64,000 nt of DNA from Pseudomonas sp. FP2309 (GCF_030687575.1 NZ_CP117439.1:3215501-3279500), one strand, 5' to 3'. Shown: positions 35,708-46,224, counted from the stretch's first letter. Program-made: numbers and translations. Notes: generated from the letters alone by a model not told the origin.

Positions 35708-37660
35708 ATGTCCGAAATCCTCTGGCAACCCTCGCCCGAACGCATCCGCCACACGCGGATGGACCAGTTCCGGTGCTTTATCAATGATCGCCATGGCGTG
35801 CAGCTCAATGACTACCCAGCCCTGCACCAATGGAGCATCGACCAGCGCCCGGACTTCTGGCAGGCCATCGTCGCCTTCTTCGACGTGCACTTTCGCAGCC
35901 CACCCACCAAGGCGCTGATCGAAGGTACCCAAATGCCCAGCGCACAGTGGTTTCCCGGTGCGTCCCTGAACTTCGCCGAACACCTGCTGCGCCGCCGTGA
36001 CGGGCATCCGGCCGTGGTGGCCATCAGCGAAGACGGCCAACGCGAGCAACTCTCCTACGCCGAACTGGCCGCGCACGTCGCCGGCCTGCAGCGCAGCCTG
36101 CGGGCTGCCGGTGTGGCCCAGGGCGACCGCGTCGCCGCCTGCATGCCCAATACCTGGCAGACCCTGGTGGGCATGCTCGCCACCACCAGTCTGGGGGCGA
36201 TCTGGTCGTGTTCCTCGCCGGACTTCGGCACCCAGGGCGTGATCGATCGTTTCGGCCAGATCGAACCCAAAGTGCTGATCACCTGCGCCGGTTACCAATA
36301 CGCCGGAAAAACCATCGACCAAAGCGCCAAGCTCAATGAAATCCTCGAACGGTTGCCGTCCCTGGAGCAATTGATTGTGGTGCCATATACGCGGCCCGAG
36401 GCACGGGTGGAGGACTATCACACCCACGCCAAGGTGGCGCTGTGGAGCGACTTTTACCAACCCGGCGGTGAGCCGCAATTCGTCGCGGTGCCGTTCGACC
36501 ATCCGCTGTACATTCTCTACTCCAGCGGCACCACCGGTGTGCCCAAGTGCATCATCCACGGCACTGGCGGTGTGCTGCTCACCCACCTCAAGGAACACGG
36601 CCTGCATGCCGACCTGTCCCGCGAGGACTGCCTGTTCTACTACACCACCTGCGGTTGGATGATGTGGAACTGGCTGGTGTCGGTGCTGGCCATCGGCGCC
36701 ACGGCGGTGCTGTATGACGGCTCGCCGTTTCACCCCGGCCCGGAACGCTTGATCGACCTGATCGATGCCGAAAAGATCAGCGTGTTCGGTACCAGCCCCA
36801 AATTTCTCACCACCCTGGAAAAGGCCGGGCTGCAACCGCGCCTGAGCCATGACTTGAGCAGCCTCAAGGGGCTGATTTCCACCGGTTCGCCGCTGTCGCC
36901 CCAGAGCTACGACTACGTGTACCGCGAGATCAAGGGTGAGCTGTGTTTGTCGTCGATGTCCGGCGGCACCGATATCGTCTCCTGCTTTGTGATCGGTAAT
37001 CCGGTGCTGCCGGTGCGGCGCGGCGAGATGCAGTGCAAGAGCCTGGCCATGGCGATCGAGGTGTGGGACGACCAGGGCCGGCCACTGATCGGTGAAAAAG
37101 GCGAACTGGTGTGCACGCGGCACTTCCCGGCCATGCCCATTGGCTTGTGGAACGACCCTCAGCAACAAAAACTGCGCGCCTCGTATTTCAGCCAGTTCCC
37201 CGGCGTGTGGGCCCAGGGCGACTACGCCGAACAACGCCCCAACGGCAGCCTGTTGATTCACGGACGCTCCGACGCGGTACTCAATCCCGGCGGCGTGCGC
37301 ATCGGCACGGCGGAGATCTACCGCCAGGTGGAAAAAGTCCCACAAGTGCTGGAAAGCCTGGCCATCGGTCAACGCTGGCAGGACGATGTGCGGGTGGTGC
37401 TGTTTGTGCGCCTGGATGACGGCGTGACCCTGGATGACGCGCTGGAGCAGCAGATCCGCCAGGTGATCCGCGCCAACACCACGCCACGCCATGTGCCGGC
37501 CAAGATCCTGGCGGTCAGCGATATTCCCCGCACCATCAGCGGTAAGATCGTCGAATTGGCGGTGCGCAACGTGGTGCATGGCGAGCCGGTGAAGAACACC
37601 GACGCGCTGGCCAACCCGCAGGCTCTGGAGGCGTTTCGCGACCGTCCGGAACTGGCTTAA
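35708..37660 (+). CDS. aacS: Acetoacetyl-CoA synthetase
   Basis: The ATG at 35708 gives 650 residues, the family's usual length. The N-terminal ACAS domain is followed by the AMP-binding motif YSSGTTGVPKCI (near 275), YTTCGWMMWN typical of acetoacetate/acetate-CoA ligases, GGTDIVSCF and, at the C-terminus, IPRTISGKIVE with the catalytic lysine. It activates acetoacetate with ATP and CoA, completing conversion of 3-hydroxybutyrate to acetoacetyl-CoA. The 99-bp gap after bdhA holds a hairpin, but read-through from the sigma-54 promoter is likely. Confidence 0.93.
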   Translation: MSEILWQPSPERIRHTRMDQFRCFINDRHGVQLNDYPALHQWSIDQRPDFWQAIVAFFDVHFRSPPTKALIEGTQMPSAQWFPGASLNFAEHLLRRRDGHPAVVAISEDGQREQLSYAELAAHVAGLQRSLRAAGVAQGDRVAACMPNTWQTLVGMLATTSLGAIWSCSSPDFGTQGVIDRFGQIEPKVLITCAGYQYAGKTIDQSAKLNEILERLPSLEQLIVVPYTRPEARVEDYHTHAKVALWSDFYQPGGEPQFVAVPFDHPLYILYSSGTTGVPKCIIHGTGGVLLTHLKEHGLHADLSREDCLFYYTTCGWMMWNWLVSVLAIGATAVLYDGSPFHPGPERLIDLIDAEKISVFGTSPKFLTTLEKAGLQPRLSHDLSSLKGLISTGSPLSPQSYDYVYREIKGELCLSSMSGGTDIVSCFVIGNPVLPVRRGEMQCKSLAMAIEVWDDQGRPLIGEKGELVCTRHFPAMPIGLWNDPQQQKLRASYFSQFPGVWAQGDYAEQRPNGSLLIHGRSDAVLNPGGVRIGTAEIYRQVEKVPQVLESLAIGQRWQDDVRVVLFVRLDDGVTLDDALEQQIRQVIRANTTPRHVPAKILAVSDIPRTISGKIVELAVRNVVHGEPVKNTDALANPQALEAFRDRPELA

Positions 37661-37802
37661 AGATGAAAGGTTTCAGCGCTGCAGCCGTCATTTGAAGACA
37701 AACCGCCAATGCGTGCTATTTTTCGAGGGGTAGTCAGCCATTCCCCCCTCGCGGGATAATCGGCTTTTGTCATATTTCAAAGCGTTACGCTCAGGGCTTT
37801 TT

Positions 37803-40352
37803 ATGAAGGGAACATCCACCGGTAGCGAAGCCGCTGCATTGATTGCGCGGCTGGACTGGGCGCAAAGCCCCCTCGGTGAGGCCAACGATTGGCCGCAAAG
37901 CCTGCGCACAGCCGTGGACATCGTGGTTCACTCGCCGATGCCGATGCTCCTGCTGTGGGGCAAACACCTCACCCAGTTGTACAACGATGGCTTCGCACGG
38001 CTGGCCGGCAACAAGCACCCCGAGGCCATGGGCCAACCGGCGCACCAGACCTGGCCGGAACTGGAAAGTTTTACCGCTCCGGTCTACGAGGCGGTGCTCA
38101 CGGGCCAGGTCCGCACGTTCAGCGAGCAGCGCTTTGTGTTGCAACGCAATCACTGCGACACCGAGATCTGGCTCGACCTGACCTACAGCCCAATCCGCGA
38201 CGAACGCGGATCGGTGGCCGGCATTCTGGTCACCGCCATCGAAACCAACGAACGCCGCCGCAAGACCCTCGAACTGCAACAGCGCTCCGAAGACAGCCTC
38301 AAGGCCCAGTACAACACTGAAGAACGCCTGCAACTGGCACTGGCGGCGACCGATGCGGTGGGCACCTGGGACTGGGATATCGGCGAAGACCGCTTTATTG
38401 CCGACGCCCATTTCGCCTACCTGCACGGCGTCGACCCCAGCAACGCCGGCCTGCTGCCCATCAGCGACTACCTGCACGGCGTGCACCCGGAAGACCGCGG
38501 CACGGTGGCGCGCAGCATCAAGCATTGCATCACCCACGGCACCGAGTACGCCGAGGAATACCGCCTGCAGCAAGCCGACGGCCAAGTGCGCTGGGTGTTT
38601 GCCCGTGGTCGCTGCTACAAGGATCACCAGGGTCGCCCCGCGCGTTTCCTGGGCGCCGCGCTGGACCTCACCGAGCGCAAGCACACCGAGCAGGCCCTGC
38701 GCCAAAGCCAGACCGAGTTGCAGTTGATCATCAACGCCATGCCGGTGTTGATCGGCTACGTCGACCACGAGCAGCGCTTTCGCCTCAACAACAGCGCCTA
38801 CCTTGAGTGGTTCGGCATGACGCCTCAGGAGCTGTACGGCAAGACCATCCGCGAGGTACTCGGCGATGAGGCGTACGCTGAGCGTGAAGACATGATCGCC
38901 GCCGCGCTCAACGGCAAAGCTTGCAGTTTCATGACCATTGCCCCGCATCGCGATGGGCGTTCGCGCCATGCGCTGATGAAATACCTGCCGCGCTTCAGCA
39001 ATGACGGTTCGGTGAATGGCTTCTACATTTTTGTGAACGATGAAACCGAACGCAAACTCACCGAAGAGGCCCTGCGCCACCTCAACGAAAACCTCGAAGA
39101 GCGTGTGGCACAGCGTACCCATGCATTGGCCGAGGCCAACCAGCGTCTGCAAAACGAGATGTTCGAGCGCGAACGCGCCGAAGATGCCTTGCGCCATGCG
39201 CAGAAAATGGAAGCGGTGGGTCAGCTCACCGGTGGCATCGCCCATGACTTCAACAACATGCTCACCGGGATTATCGGCAGCCTTGACCTGATGCAGCGCT
39301 ACATCGCCGCTGGGCGCAGTGAAGACATCGGTCGTTTTACCGATGCTGCGGTGTCCTCGGCGCATCGCGCCGCCGCCCTCACCCATCGCCTGCTGGCATT
39401 TTCGCGGCGCCAGTCGCTGGACCGTCGCCCACTCGACCCGAACCAGTTGGTAGCCTCTCTGGAAGAGCTGTTCCAGCGCACCAAAGGTGCGCATATCAAC
39501 CTTAAGGTGCAACTGGGCCACGACATCTGGCCGGTCAACACCGACGCCAGCCAATTGGAAAACGCCCTGCTCAACCTGGTGATCAATGCCCGCGATGCGA
39601 TGCCGGACGGCGGTGAACTGCTGATCGAGACTGCCAACAGCTACCTCGACGGCACCGACATCACCACCCTCGAGCCGGTCAAGGCCGGCGACTACGTAAT
39701 GCTTGGCGTGAGCGACAACGGCAGTGGCATGGCGCCGAAGATCCTGGCCAAGGCATTCGACCCGTTCTTCACCACCAAACCCATCGGCCAGGGCACCGGC
39801 CTGGGCCTGTCGATGATCTACGGGTTCGCTCAACAATCCGGCGGCCACGTGACCATCCAGAGTGAGCCGGGCCAGGGCACCTGTGTGCGCCTGTACCTGC
39901 CGCGCCTGCACGGCACGTCGCTGGAAAGCGAACTGCCCGCCAGCCTCGGCGAAGCACCGGTGGCCCTGGCCGGTGAAGCTGTGGTGGTGGTCGAGGACGA
40001 CCCGGCGGTGCGCATGCTGGTGGTCAATGTGCTCGACGAACTCGGCTACACCGCACACCAGGCGGCGGACTCACGCACGGCCCTGCCGCTGCTGGAGTCG
40101 GATCTGCGTGTGGACCTGCTGGTCACCGATGTGGGCCTGCCCGGCATGAACGGCCGGCAACTGGCGGAAATCGCCCGCCAGCATCGTCCGGGCCTCAAGG
40201 TGCTGTTCATGACCGGTTACGCCGAAACAGCCGCCGAGCGCCAAGGCTTCCTGGAGGACGGCATGGACATGGTGGCCAAGCCGTTTTCCATTGACCTGCT
40301 GGCGACTAAAATCCGCAGCATGATCAGCGTTGCCCCACCCGTTCAGGCATAA
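37803..40352 (+). CDS. Hybrid sensor histidine kinase with PAS domains and receiver
   Basis: The ATG at 37803 gives 849 residues; an earlier TTG (37767) in the same frame is less likely. There are no membrane helices, so it is cytoplasmic. Order: three PAS/PAC-like domains (about 20-145, 175-295, 300-420), a coiled coil ([20 protein letters not shown]), the histidine box [11 protein letters not shown], an HATPase domain with [10 protein letters not shown] and [11 protein letters not shown], and a C-terminal receiver with the phospho-Asp in [13 protein letters not shown]. The HDFNN-type kinase is of the NtrB-like HWE-unrelated class. Signal and output are unknown; no partner regulator is adjacent. 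Confidence 0.92.
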   Translation: MKGTSTGSEAAALIARLDWAQSPLGEANDWPQSLRTAVDIVVHSPMPMLLLWGKHLTQLYNDGFARLAGNKHPEAMGQPAHQTWPELESFTAPVYEAVLTGQVRTFSEQRFVLQRNHCDTEIWLDLTYSPIRDERGSVAGILVTAIETNERRRKTLELQQRSEDSLKAQYNTEERLQLALAATDAVGTWDWDIGEDRFIADAHFAYLHGVDPSNAGLLPISDYLHGVHPEDRGTVARSIKHCITHGTEYAEEYRLQQADGQVRWVFARGRCYKDHQGRPARFLGAALDLTERKHTEQALRQSQTELQLIINAMPVLIGYVDHEQRFRLNNSAYLEWFGMTPQELYGKTIREVLGDEAYAEREDMIAAALNGKACSFMTIAPHRDGRSRHALMKYLPRFSNDGSVNGFYIFVNDETERKLTEEALRHLNENLEERVAQRTHALAEANQRLQNEMFERERAEDALRHAQKMEAVGQLTGGIAHDFNNMLTGIIGSLDLMQRYIAAGRSEDIGRFTDAAVSSAHRAAALTHRLLAFSRRQSLDRRPLDPNQLVASLEELFQRTKGAHINLKVQLGHDIWPVNTDASQLENALLNLVINARDAMPDGGELLIETANSYLDGTDITTLEPVKAGDYVMLGVSDNGSGMAPKILAKAFDPFFTTKPIGQGTGLGLSMIYGFAQQSGGHVTIQSEPGQGTCVRLYLPRLHGTSLESELPASLGEAPVALAGEAVVVVEDDPAVRMLVVNVLDELGYTAHQAADSRTALPLLESDLRVDLLVTDVGLPGMNGRQLAEIARQHRPGLKVLFMTGYAETAAERQGFLEDGMDMVAKPFSIDLLATKIRSMISVAPPVQA

Positions 40353-40383
40353 TCGCGCGCCGTCGCACACCTGGTAGAGACCA

Positions 40384-40659
40384 ATGAAAGCCCAAGCCCG
40401 TCATATTCTGGTGAAAACCAGCGAAGAAGCCGAACAGCTCAAACAACGCATCGCCAAGGGCGAGGCCTTTGATGTGCTGGCCAAGAAGTACTCCACCTGC
40501 CCGTCCGGCAAGCGTGGCGGCGACTTGGGCGAAGTGCGGCCCGGGCAGATGGTCGGGGCGATTGATGCGGTGATCTTCAAAAAACCGGTAAAAGTGGTTC
40601 ACGGGCCGATCAAGAGCAAGTTCGGGTATCACCTGGTGCAGGTGTTTTACCGGGATTGA
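40384..40659 (+). CDS. Parvulin-type peptidylprolyl isomerase, second copy
   Basis: This 91-residue single-domain parvulin matches the copy at 25810-26091 in layout: ARHILVKTSEEAE, FDVLAKKYSTCPSGKRGGDLGEV and IKSKFGYHLVQV. The two differ at many positions, so they are old paralogues. It follows the hybrid kinase by 31 bp and may be co-transcribed with it. The product should be a cytoplasmic prolyl isomerase. Confidence 0.92.
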   Translation: MKAQARHILVKTSEEAEQLKQRIAKGEAFDVLAKKYSTCPSGKRGGDLGEVRPGQMVGAIDAVIFKKPVKVVHGPIKSKFGYHLVQVFYRD

Positions 40660-40696
40660 GGGGGCGAGGACCTTTTGGTGACTTGGGGCCATTCAC

Positions 40697-41605
40697 TCAC
40701 CCTCTGGGAATCAGTGCGCCCGGCACCTGAATCACCCGGCTCGCCAACCGATGCCCCGCCAGCGCAGCCTCTTCTGGCGAACCGCCCGTGAGCCGACTGG
40801 CCAGGTACGCGGCACTGAACGAATCCCCCGCCGCCGTCGTGTCCACCACTTGCTCGACCTTTAGCGCCGGCACGGCAAAGCGCTCGCCATGGCAGCGGAT
40901 CAGACACGCATCCGCGCCACGCTTGAGCACCACTTCGGTGATCGCCGGATACGCCGCAAACACCTGTTCGCTGTCGGCGTAACCAAACAAGGCCAACTCG
41001 TCGTCCTCGGTCAACAAGGCGATATCCACCTCGGCCAATACCGCCTCATACGCCGCGCGCGCTGCCTCGACACTCGCCCACAGGCGTGGCCGATAGTTGT
41101 TGTCGAACACCACCTTGGCGCCACGCCGACGAGCTTCGGTCAGGCTGTGCAAGAGGCGCTCACGCCCAATCGCCCCCAATACCGCCAAAGTGATACCGCT
41201 GAAATACAGCACGTCATACGCCGGCAATGCGGCCAGGATCGGTGCGGCCGCCGGGGTGGTGAAACAGTCGCGTACTGCGGCCTCGTTGCGCCAGTACAGG
41301 AATTTGCGTTCGCCGTTGGCATCGGTCTGGATGCAGTACAAACCCGGCAACCGTCCGGGCAGACGCTGGACCCTATCCAGCCCCAGACCTTCATCCGCCC
41401 ACTGCTGGCACATCGCGTCGCTGAAACGGTCGTCGCCCAGGGCGGTGACGTAGTCGACGTGGCCGATATCGCCCAACTCGCGGCGCAGGTACACAGCGGT
41501 GTTCAAAGTGTCACCGCCAAAGCTTTGCTGCAGGCTGCCATCGGCGCGGTGTTGCAGTTCGATCATGCATTCGCCGATCAGGGCGATGCGGGGATTGCTG
41601 TTCAT
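40697..41605 (-). CDS. kdgK: 2-keto-3-deoxygluconate kinase
   Basis: This 302-residue PfkB-family kinase has IALIGECMIEL at the start, QSFGGDTLNTAVYL (sugar-binding region) and the C-terminal signature DTTAAGDSFSAAYL with the catalytic Asp near residue 261. The ECMIEL and FGGDTLNTA forms are those of KdgK enzymes, which phosphorylate KDG to KDPG for the Entner-Doudoroff pathway. It is the last gene of the operon, 40 bp after the PLP dehydratase. That linkage points to an amino-sugar acid substrate upstream. Confidence 0.9.
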   Translation of the reverse strand: MNSNPRIALIGECMIELQHRADGSLQQSFGGDTLNTAVYLRRELGDIGHVDYVTALGDDRFSDAMCQQWADEGLGLDRVQRLPGRLPGLYCIQTDANGERKFLYWRNEAAVRDCFTTPAAAPILAALPAYDVLYFSGITLAVLGAIGRERLLHSLTEARRRGAKVVFDNNYRPRLWASVEAARAAYEAVLAEVDIALLTEDDELALFGYADSEQVFAAYPAITEVVLKRGADACLIRCHGERFAVPALKVEQVVDTTAAGDSFSAAYLASRLTGGSPEEAALAGHRLASRVIQVPGALIPRG

Positions 41606-41645
41606 GTCTGAGCCTCCGAGTGTTCTGTGCTGGCCACGACGCGGT

Positions 41646-42854
41646 CTAGAAGCAGGTATGCAAAGACTCGATCACCCGCAACTCTTCATCCACCAGGCAG
41701 CCGACCTGCCATTTGTCGAAGGTCAGGCACGGATGGGAAGTACCGAAGGAAATGATGTCCCCGATGCGCAGCTCAACCCCTGGCGCCACGACCATGAACG
41801 CGTGCTGGTCCATCACCGCCGTGACCTTGCAGGCACTCATGTCATCGCCTTGCGCCGGCACGATGCCCGCCTTGTAGCGTTTGAGCGGCACCGGCAAACC
41901 GGCGTCGTAGGCGACGTCGCGTTTGCCTAGGGCGATCACCGCGAAACCCGGCTCGGGCAACGATTGCACATGGGCCCAGACTTCCAGCGCCGGACGCAGG
42001 CCCTCGCTCAAGTCGCTGCGACGGTCGAGCACGCAGCACTGCGCGTCTTTGTAAATCCCGTGGTCATGGGCCACGTAGCTGCCGGGGCGCAACACGCTGA
42101 GGAAACGGCCGGCGGCGTTCTGCGCTTCAAAGGACTCGGCGATCAGGTCGTACCAGGCCGAGCCTGATGCGGTGATGATCGGCTTGGGCAAGTCGAACGC
42201 GCCCGTGTCTTGCAGGTCCACCGCCAGGCGCACCAGGCTGGCGGCGAAGTCGCGGATCCCGCTGATGGCGTGTTCGCCATGGATCACGCCTTCGTAACCT
42301 TCAATACCGGTAAGGGCCAGGGCCGGCTGGGCCTTGATGGCGCGAGCCAGATCGCGCACCTCCTGCTCGCTGCGGCAACCGCAACGGCCGCCGACCACGC
42401 CATATTCAATCATCACGTTCAGACGCAGACCACGGGCGGCGAAGAACAGGCCCAGGTCGGCGACGTTATCGGGGTGATCGACCATACAGTGGAAATCGAA
42501 ATCCTTGTCGGCCAGCAATTCGGCGATCAACGCCATGTTCGGCGCGCCCACCAGTTGGTTGGCCATCAACACACGACGCACACCACCGGCATAGGCGGCG
42601 CGGGTCTGCACGGCGTTGGCCAGGGTAATACCCCAGGCGCCCTGGGCGATCTGACGCTCAAACAGCGCCGGCATCATGCTGGTTTTGCCGTGGGGTGCCA
42701 GTTCGGCGCCGCTGTTACTGACGAAATCCTGCATCCACCGGATGTTGTGTTCCAGCGCCTCGCGATGCAGCACCAGGGCCGGCAGGCTGACGTCGCGGAC
42801 CAAATGGGCACCGACGGCGGCGGCGCCTTTTTCAACGGCATTGAGGGCAGACAT
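41646..42854 (-). CDS. PLP-dependent D-amino acid dehydratase (DSD1-like), candidate D-glucosaminate dehydratase
   Basis: The ATG at 42854 has AGGAG five bases upstream and gives 402 residues. The N-terminal alanine-racemase-like barrel has the PLP lysine in LAPHGKTSMMP (K57). The C-terminal D-serine-dehydratase-like domain ends with SHPCLTFDKW, whose His374-x-Cys376 matches the metal ligands of the family. Such enzymes eliminate water from D-serine, D-threonine or D-3-hydroxyaspartate; a P. fluorescens enzyme acts on D-glucosaminate to give 2-keto-3-deoxygluconate and ammonia. The adjacent kdgK favours the last reaction. It is often annotated simply as 'amino acid deaminase'. Confidence 0.85.
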   Translation of the reverse strand: MSALNAVEKGAAAVGAHLVRDVSLPALVLHREALEHNIRWMQDFVSNSGAELAPHGKTSMMPALFERQIAQGAWGITLANAVQTRAAYAGGVRRVLMANQLVGAPNMALIAELLADKDFDFHCMVDHPDNVADLGLFFAARGLRLNVMIEYGVVGGRCGCRSEQEVRDLARAIKAQPALALTGIEGYEGVIHGEHAISGIRDFAASLVRLAVDLQDTGAFDLPKPIITASGSAWYDLIAESFEAQNAAGRFLSVLRPGSYVAHDHGIYKDAQCCVLDRRSDLSEGLRPALEVWAHVQSLPEPGFAVIALGKRDVAYDAGLPVPLKRYKAGIVPAQGDDMSACKVTAVMDQHAFMVVAPGVELRIGDIISFGTSHPCLTFDKWQVGCLVDEELRVIESLHTCF

Positions 42855-42862
42855 GAAAACTC

Positions 42863-43627
42863 CTATTCGTTGATGCGGCGGGCGAGGTTGTTGGCGCTTT
42901 CGATCAACACCCGGCGATAGTCGTTGTAGTTTTTCAGCGCATCGGCCCGCGGGGCGACGATGCACAGGGTCGCAATGCTGATGCCTTGCGCGTCCCGCAC
43001 GGGAGCGGCGAAGCAATGGGTAAAGGTGTCGGCCACACTGTCGAAGGAGAAGAACCCATCAAGGGTGGCCTGACGGATTTGCGCCAGAAAAGTGTCCAGC
43101 GCCAGGCGCTGGCCGTCCGGCAGGATGAAATCGTCGTGATCGATCAGGTCAACGATCTGCTGATCGCTCAAGTGCCCCAGCAACAGGCGCCCCGAGGCGG
43201 TCCAGGGAATGGGCGCGTTTTCGCCGATGTCCGATGAAATCCGGAAGTGCCGTTCACCCTCGCGCATCAGCGCCACGGTGTATTTGCGCCCGTTGAGCAG
43301 GCACATCTGCGCGGTCTCGTGGGTCTGGCTGACGATCTCCTGCAAGGCGTGGTCGGCCTCGCGGGTCAGGTCGAAATGACGCAGGTGTGCCTGGCCGAGG
43401 AAGTACAGCTGACGACCCAGGTACACGTGACCGTCCTTGCCCACGGTTTCCAGGATGCGCCGCTCAAGCAGGGAGGCGACCAATTCATACACAGTGGACT
43501 TGGGGCTGCCGATGCCGCTGGCAATATCATTCGGGCGCAGGGGTTGGCCGACTTCCTTGAGAAAGTCGAGGATATCGAATGCTCGGTCCAGGCCTTTGGC
43601 GCGGCGCTTGATGGTGTCTTCGGTCAT
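42863..43627 (-). CDS. IclR-family transcriptional regulator
   Basis: The ATG at 43627 overlaps the Rid stop (ATGA), which fixes the start and gives 254 residues. The winged helix-turn-helix spans about 8-75 (LRPNDIASGIGSPKSTVYELV) and the IclR effector domain about 90-250 (IPWTASGRLLLGHLSD and FAAPVRDAQGISIATLCI). It lies inside the operon that it presumably controls. A TTCCG-N6-CGGAA palindrome upstream of the first gene (47150-47165) is a plausible autoregulatory operator. The ligand is probably the substrate or KDG. Confidence 0.92.
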   Translation of the reverse strand: MTEDTIKRRAKGLDRAFDILDFLKEVGQPLRPNDIASGIGSPKSTVYELVASLLERRILETVGKDGHVYLGRQLYFLGQAHLRHFDLTREADHALQEIVSQTHETAQMCLLNGRKYTVALMREGERHFRISSDIGENAPIPWTASGRLLLGHLSDQQIVDLIDHDDFILPDGQRLALDTFLAQIRQATLDGFFSFDSVADTFTHCFAAPVRDAQGISIATLCIVAPRADALKNYNDYRRVLIESANNLARRINE

Positions 43628-44094
43628 GGCGGTGTCGGTCCGGTCATAGTGGTCATGCTGCACAGCTGCCGTAGTGGCGCTTGTGCAGCATTCAAATCAG
43701 GGCATTTAGCCCTTTTTCTGTAGGCCACGCAATCGATCTCCACCTTGCAATCGACCATCATGTTCGCCTGTACACAGGCGCGCGCAGGCGCGTGCTCAGG
43801 GGTGAAGTATTCACCGAACACCTTGTTGAAACTCCAGAAGTCCCGTGGATCTTCCAGCCATACGCCCACGCGCACCACGTCCTTGAGTTCGTAACCGGCT
43901 TCTTCGAGGATCGCCACCACATTGCGCATGGTCTGCCGGGTTTGTTCGATGATGCCGCCAGTAATGATTTCACCGTCCACTGCCGGCACCTGGCCCGAGA
44001 CGTAGAGCCAGCCGTCCGCTTCCACCGCACGGGCGAAAGGACGGGGTTGGCCGCCACCGGCGGTGCTGCCGGCGCCGTAACGAGTAATGCTCAT
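43624..44094 (-). CDS. Rid-family (RidA-like) imine deaminase
   Basis: Residues 1-126 form a Rid domain: SGQVPAVDGEII, the segment DVVRVGVWLEDP, and ARACVQANMMVDCKVEIDCVAY with the conserved Arg and Glu of the active site. RidA proteins hydrolyse reactive 2-imino/enamine intermediates released by PLP dehydratases. A 30-residue tail beyond the domain runs to a stop that overlaps the IclR start, giving 156 residues instead of about 128. AGGAG precedes the ATG at 44094. Its place between the importer and the dehydratase fits detoxification of that enzyme's product. Confidence 0.9.
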   Translation of the reverse strand: MSITRYGAGSTAGGGQPRPFARAVEADGWLYVSGQVPAVDGEIITGGIIEQTRQTMRNVVAILEEAGYELKDVVRVGVWLEDPRDFWSFNKVFGEYFTPEHAPARACVQANMMVDCKVEIDCVAYRKRAKCPDLNAAQAPLRQLCSMTTMTGPTPP

Positions 44095-44109
44095 AAAAAA
44101 TGCTCCTGA

Positions 44110-44892
44110 TTAAAAACGAATGTTCTTCAAAAATTCCGCCAGGCGCGGCGACTGCGGCCGTTCGAAGATGTCTTTCGACGAGCCCTGCTCCTCAATACGC
44201 CCCTGGTTCATGAATACGATCTGGTCCGAGACCTCATAGGCAAAGCGCATTTCGTGGGTGACCAGCAACATGGTCATGCCCTCTTCCGCCAGGCCCTTGA
44301 TCACGCTGAGCACCTCGCCCACCAATTCCGGGTCAAGCGCCGAGGTGACTTCGTCGAACAGCATCAGGCTGGGGTTCATCGCAATCGCCCGGGCAATCGC
44401 CACCCGCTGTTGCTGGCCGCCGGACAACTGGCCGGGGAAGTGGTTGCGACGCTCCAGCAGCCCTACGCGGTCCAGCCATTTTTCCGCGAGCGCCACGGCC
44501 TCGTCCTTGCCCATCTTCTTCACCTTGAGCAGGCCCAAGGTCACGTTCTGCAACGCGCTCAAATGCGGGAACAGGTTGAATTGCTGAAATGCCATACCGG
44601 TCATCGCCCGGTGCTGGGCGATCACCCGCTCAGGGTGCCGCACGCGCCTGCCGTCGAGCTCGCTGTAGCCAATGGATTCGCCGTCCAGGGTGATCTGGCC
44701 GCCCTGGAATTCCTCCAGCAGGTTGACGCAGCGCAGCAGCGTGGTCTTGCCCGAGCCGCTGGAGCCGATCAAGGTCACCACGTTGCCGCGCTGCATGGAC
44801 AAGTCGACACCCTTGAGCACTTCGACCGTGCCGTATTGTTTACGCAGGCCGCGAATGTTCAGCAGCGGCTCGGTTGTTTGAGGTTGGTTCAT
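44110..44892 (-). CDS. Amino acid-type ABC transporter ATPase
   Basis: The 260-residue polar amino acid (GlnQ/HisP-like) ATPase has [15 protein letters not shown], the Q-loop in [11 protein letters not shown], the signature [14 protein letters not shown] and Walker [15 protein letters not shown]. The ATG overlaps the stop of the permease gene (4 bp). It energises the importer formed with the two permeases and the binding protein at 46277-47125. Confidence 0.94.
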   Translation of the reverse strand: MNQPQTTEPLLNIRGLRKQYGTVEVLKGVDLSMQRGNVVTLIGSSGSGKTTLLRCVNLLEEFQGGQITLDGESIGYSELDGRRVRHPERVIAQHRAMTGMAFQQFNLFPHLSALQNVTLGLLKVKKMGKDEAVALAEKWLDRVGLLERRNHFPGQLSGGQQQRVAIARAIAMNPSLMLFDEVTSALDPELVGEVLSVIKGLAEEGMTMLLVTHEMRFAYEVSDQIVFMNQGRIEEQGSSKDIFERPQSPRLAEFLKNIRF

Positions 44893-45551
44893 GGCAAGGC
44901 CACCCGCTTTTCAATGTAGCGCCCGAATAACTCAATGGCGTAGTTGATGACAAAGAACATAAAGCCTGCGAACAGGTAGAACTCCAGGGTCATAAAGGTG
45001 CGCGCGATGACTTGCTGGGTGCTCAGCAGCAATTCGGCCACGCCGATCACCGAGAGCAAGGTCGAAGCCTTGACGATTTCCGTAGAGGAATTGACCCAGG
45101 TCGGCAGGATCTGACGCAGCGCCTGGGGCAACAAGACGTAGGTCAGGGACTGGTAGAACGTCAGCCCGATCGCCTTGCCCGCTTCCAATTGCCCACGGGG
45201 AATGGCTTGCAGCGCACCGCGGACGATTTCCGACACGTGGGAGCCGCAGAACAGGGTGAGACCGACCGCACCGGCCTGGAAGGCGCTGATCTGCCAACCG
45301 AGGGCCGGCAGCATGTAGAAACACGCCAGCACCAGCACAAACACCGGAGTGCCGCGGATCACATCCACGTAGAGACGAAACGGCGCACGCATCCAGAATT
45401 TTCCGTAGGTCAGCACCAGGCCGGCAAAGATGCCGATCAGGGTGCCAAAGATGATCGCCAGCGCCGAGCAATAGATGCTGGTCTGAAACCCCGCCCAGAG
45501 GGTGTCCCGGGCGATCCACAACTCATGCAGCCAGCTGGGGGACTCGTACAT
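44889..45551 (-). CDS. Amino acid-type ABC transporter permease (second)
   Basis: The ATG at 45551 is preceded by a perfect AAGGAGG, giving 220 residues; a longer frame into the upstream permease gene lacks support. Five hydrophobic helices and the HisM/GlnP motif [19 protein letters not shown] (coupling loop) identify it. It should heterodimerise with the permease at 45562-46224 and be driven by the adjacent ATPase. Confidence 0.93.
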   Translation of the reverse strand: MYESPSWLHELWIARDTLWAGFQTSIYCSALAIIFGTLIGIFAGLVLTYGKFWMRAPFRLYVDVIRGTPVFVLVLACFYMLPALGWQISAFQAGAVGLTLFCGSHVSEIVRGALQAIPRGQLEAGKAIGLTFYQSLTYVLLPQALRQILPTWVNSSTEIVKASTLLSVIGVAELLLSTQQVIARTFMTLEFYLFAGFMFFVINYAIELFGRYIEKRVALP

Positions 45552-45561
45552 GCAAACCTCC

Positions 45562-46224
45562 TTAGCGACGGATTGCCAGACGCTGTTCCAGGTAACGGAG
45601 CAGCATGGCAATGAGGTAACAGGCAGCGACGTAGAGCGCGGTCGTGACCAGCCAGGTTTCGATCACCCGGTAGCTTTCAACGTTGATCTTGCGGGCGTAA
45701 TAGGTCAGCTCGGGTACCGCAATCGCAGCGGCCAGCGAGGTGTCCTTGAACAGCGAGATAAAGTTGTTCGACAGCGCCGGCAGCACGTTGCGCAGCATCA
45801 CCGGCACGGTGATGTAGGCGCGGATACGCCACTCACCCAGGCCGATCGCCAGCCCGGCTTCACGCAAGCCTTTGGGAATATTCAACAGCCCGGCGCGGAA
45901 CACCTCGGTGAGGTAGGCGCCGGCGTACAGCGACAGGGTGATGATGAACGAGGGGATCTTGTCCAACCGGATGCCCAGGCTCGGCAACGCGAAGTAGATC
46001 AACAGGATCAGCACCAGGATCGGCGTATTGCGGATCACCGTCACGTACACCGAGGCGAAGATTCGCAACGCACGGTGCTTGGACAGCATGGCAAACGCCA
46101 TCAGCAGGCCGATCACGCAACCGATGGCGATCGACAGCAATGCCAGTTGCAAGCCCAGACCGAGCCCCGCCAGCAACGTGTCGAAATCGCGCCATACGGC
46201 GGCAAAGTTCAACTGATAGTTCAT
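45562..46224 (-). CDS. Amino acid-type ABC transporter permease (first)
   Basis: This 220-residue permease has the HisQMP-type coupling loop AGLLNIPKGLREAGLAIGL and ENTPILVLILL-like VIRNTPILVLILLIY in the second half of the membrane domain. It starts with MNYQLNFAAVWRDFDTLLAGL, typical of these permeases. The gene follows the binding-protein gene by 52 bp and precedes its partner by 10 bp. Confidence 0.93.
   Translation of the reverse strand: MNYQLNFAAVWRDFDTLLAGLGLGLQLALLSIAIGCVIGLLMAFAMLSKHRALRIFASVYVTVIRNTPILVLILLIYFALPSLGIRLDKIPSFIITLSLYAGAYLTEVFRAGLLNIPKGLREAGLAIGLGEWRIRAYITVPVMLRNVLPALSNNFISLFKDTSLAAAIAVPELTYYARKINVESYRVIETWLVTTALYVAACYLIAMLLRYLEQRLAIRR

Noticed and set aside
37791..40058. 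Minus-strand open frame of about 750 codons opposite the hybrid kinase
   Set aside because: No domain or signal is recognisable and the opposite frame is an unmistakable sensor kinase; the openness follows from codon bias.
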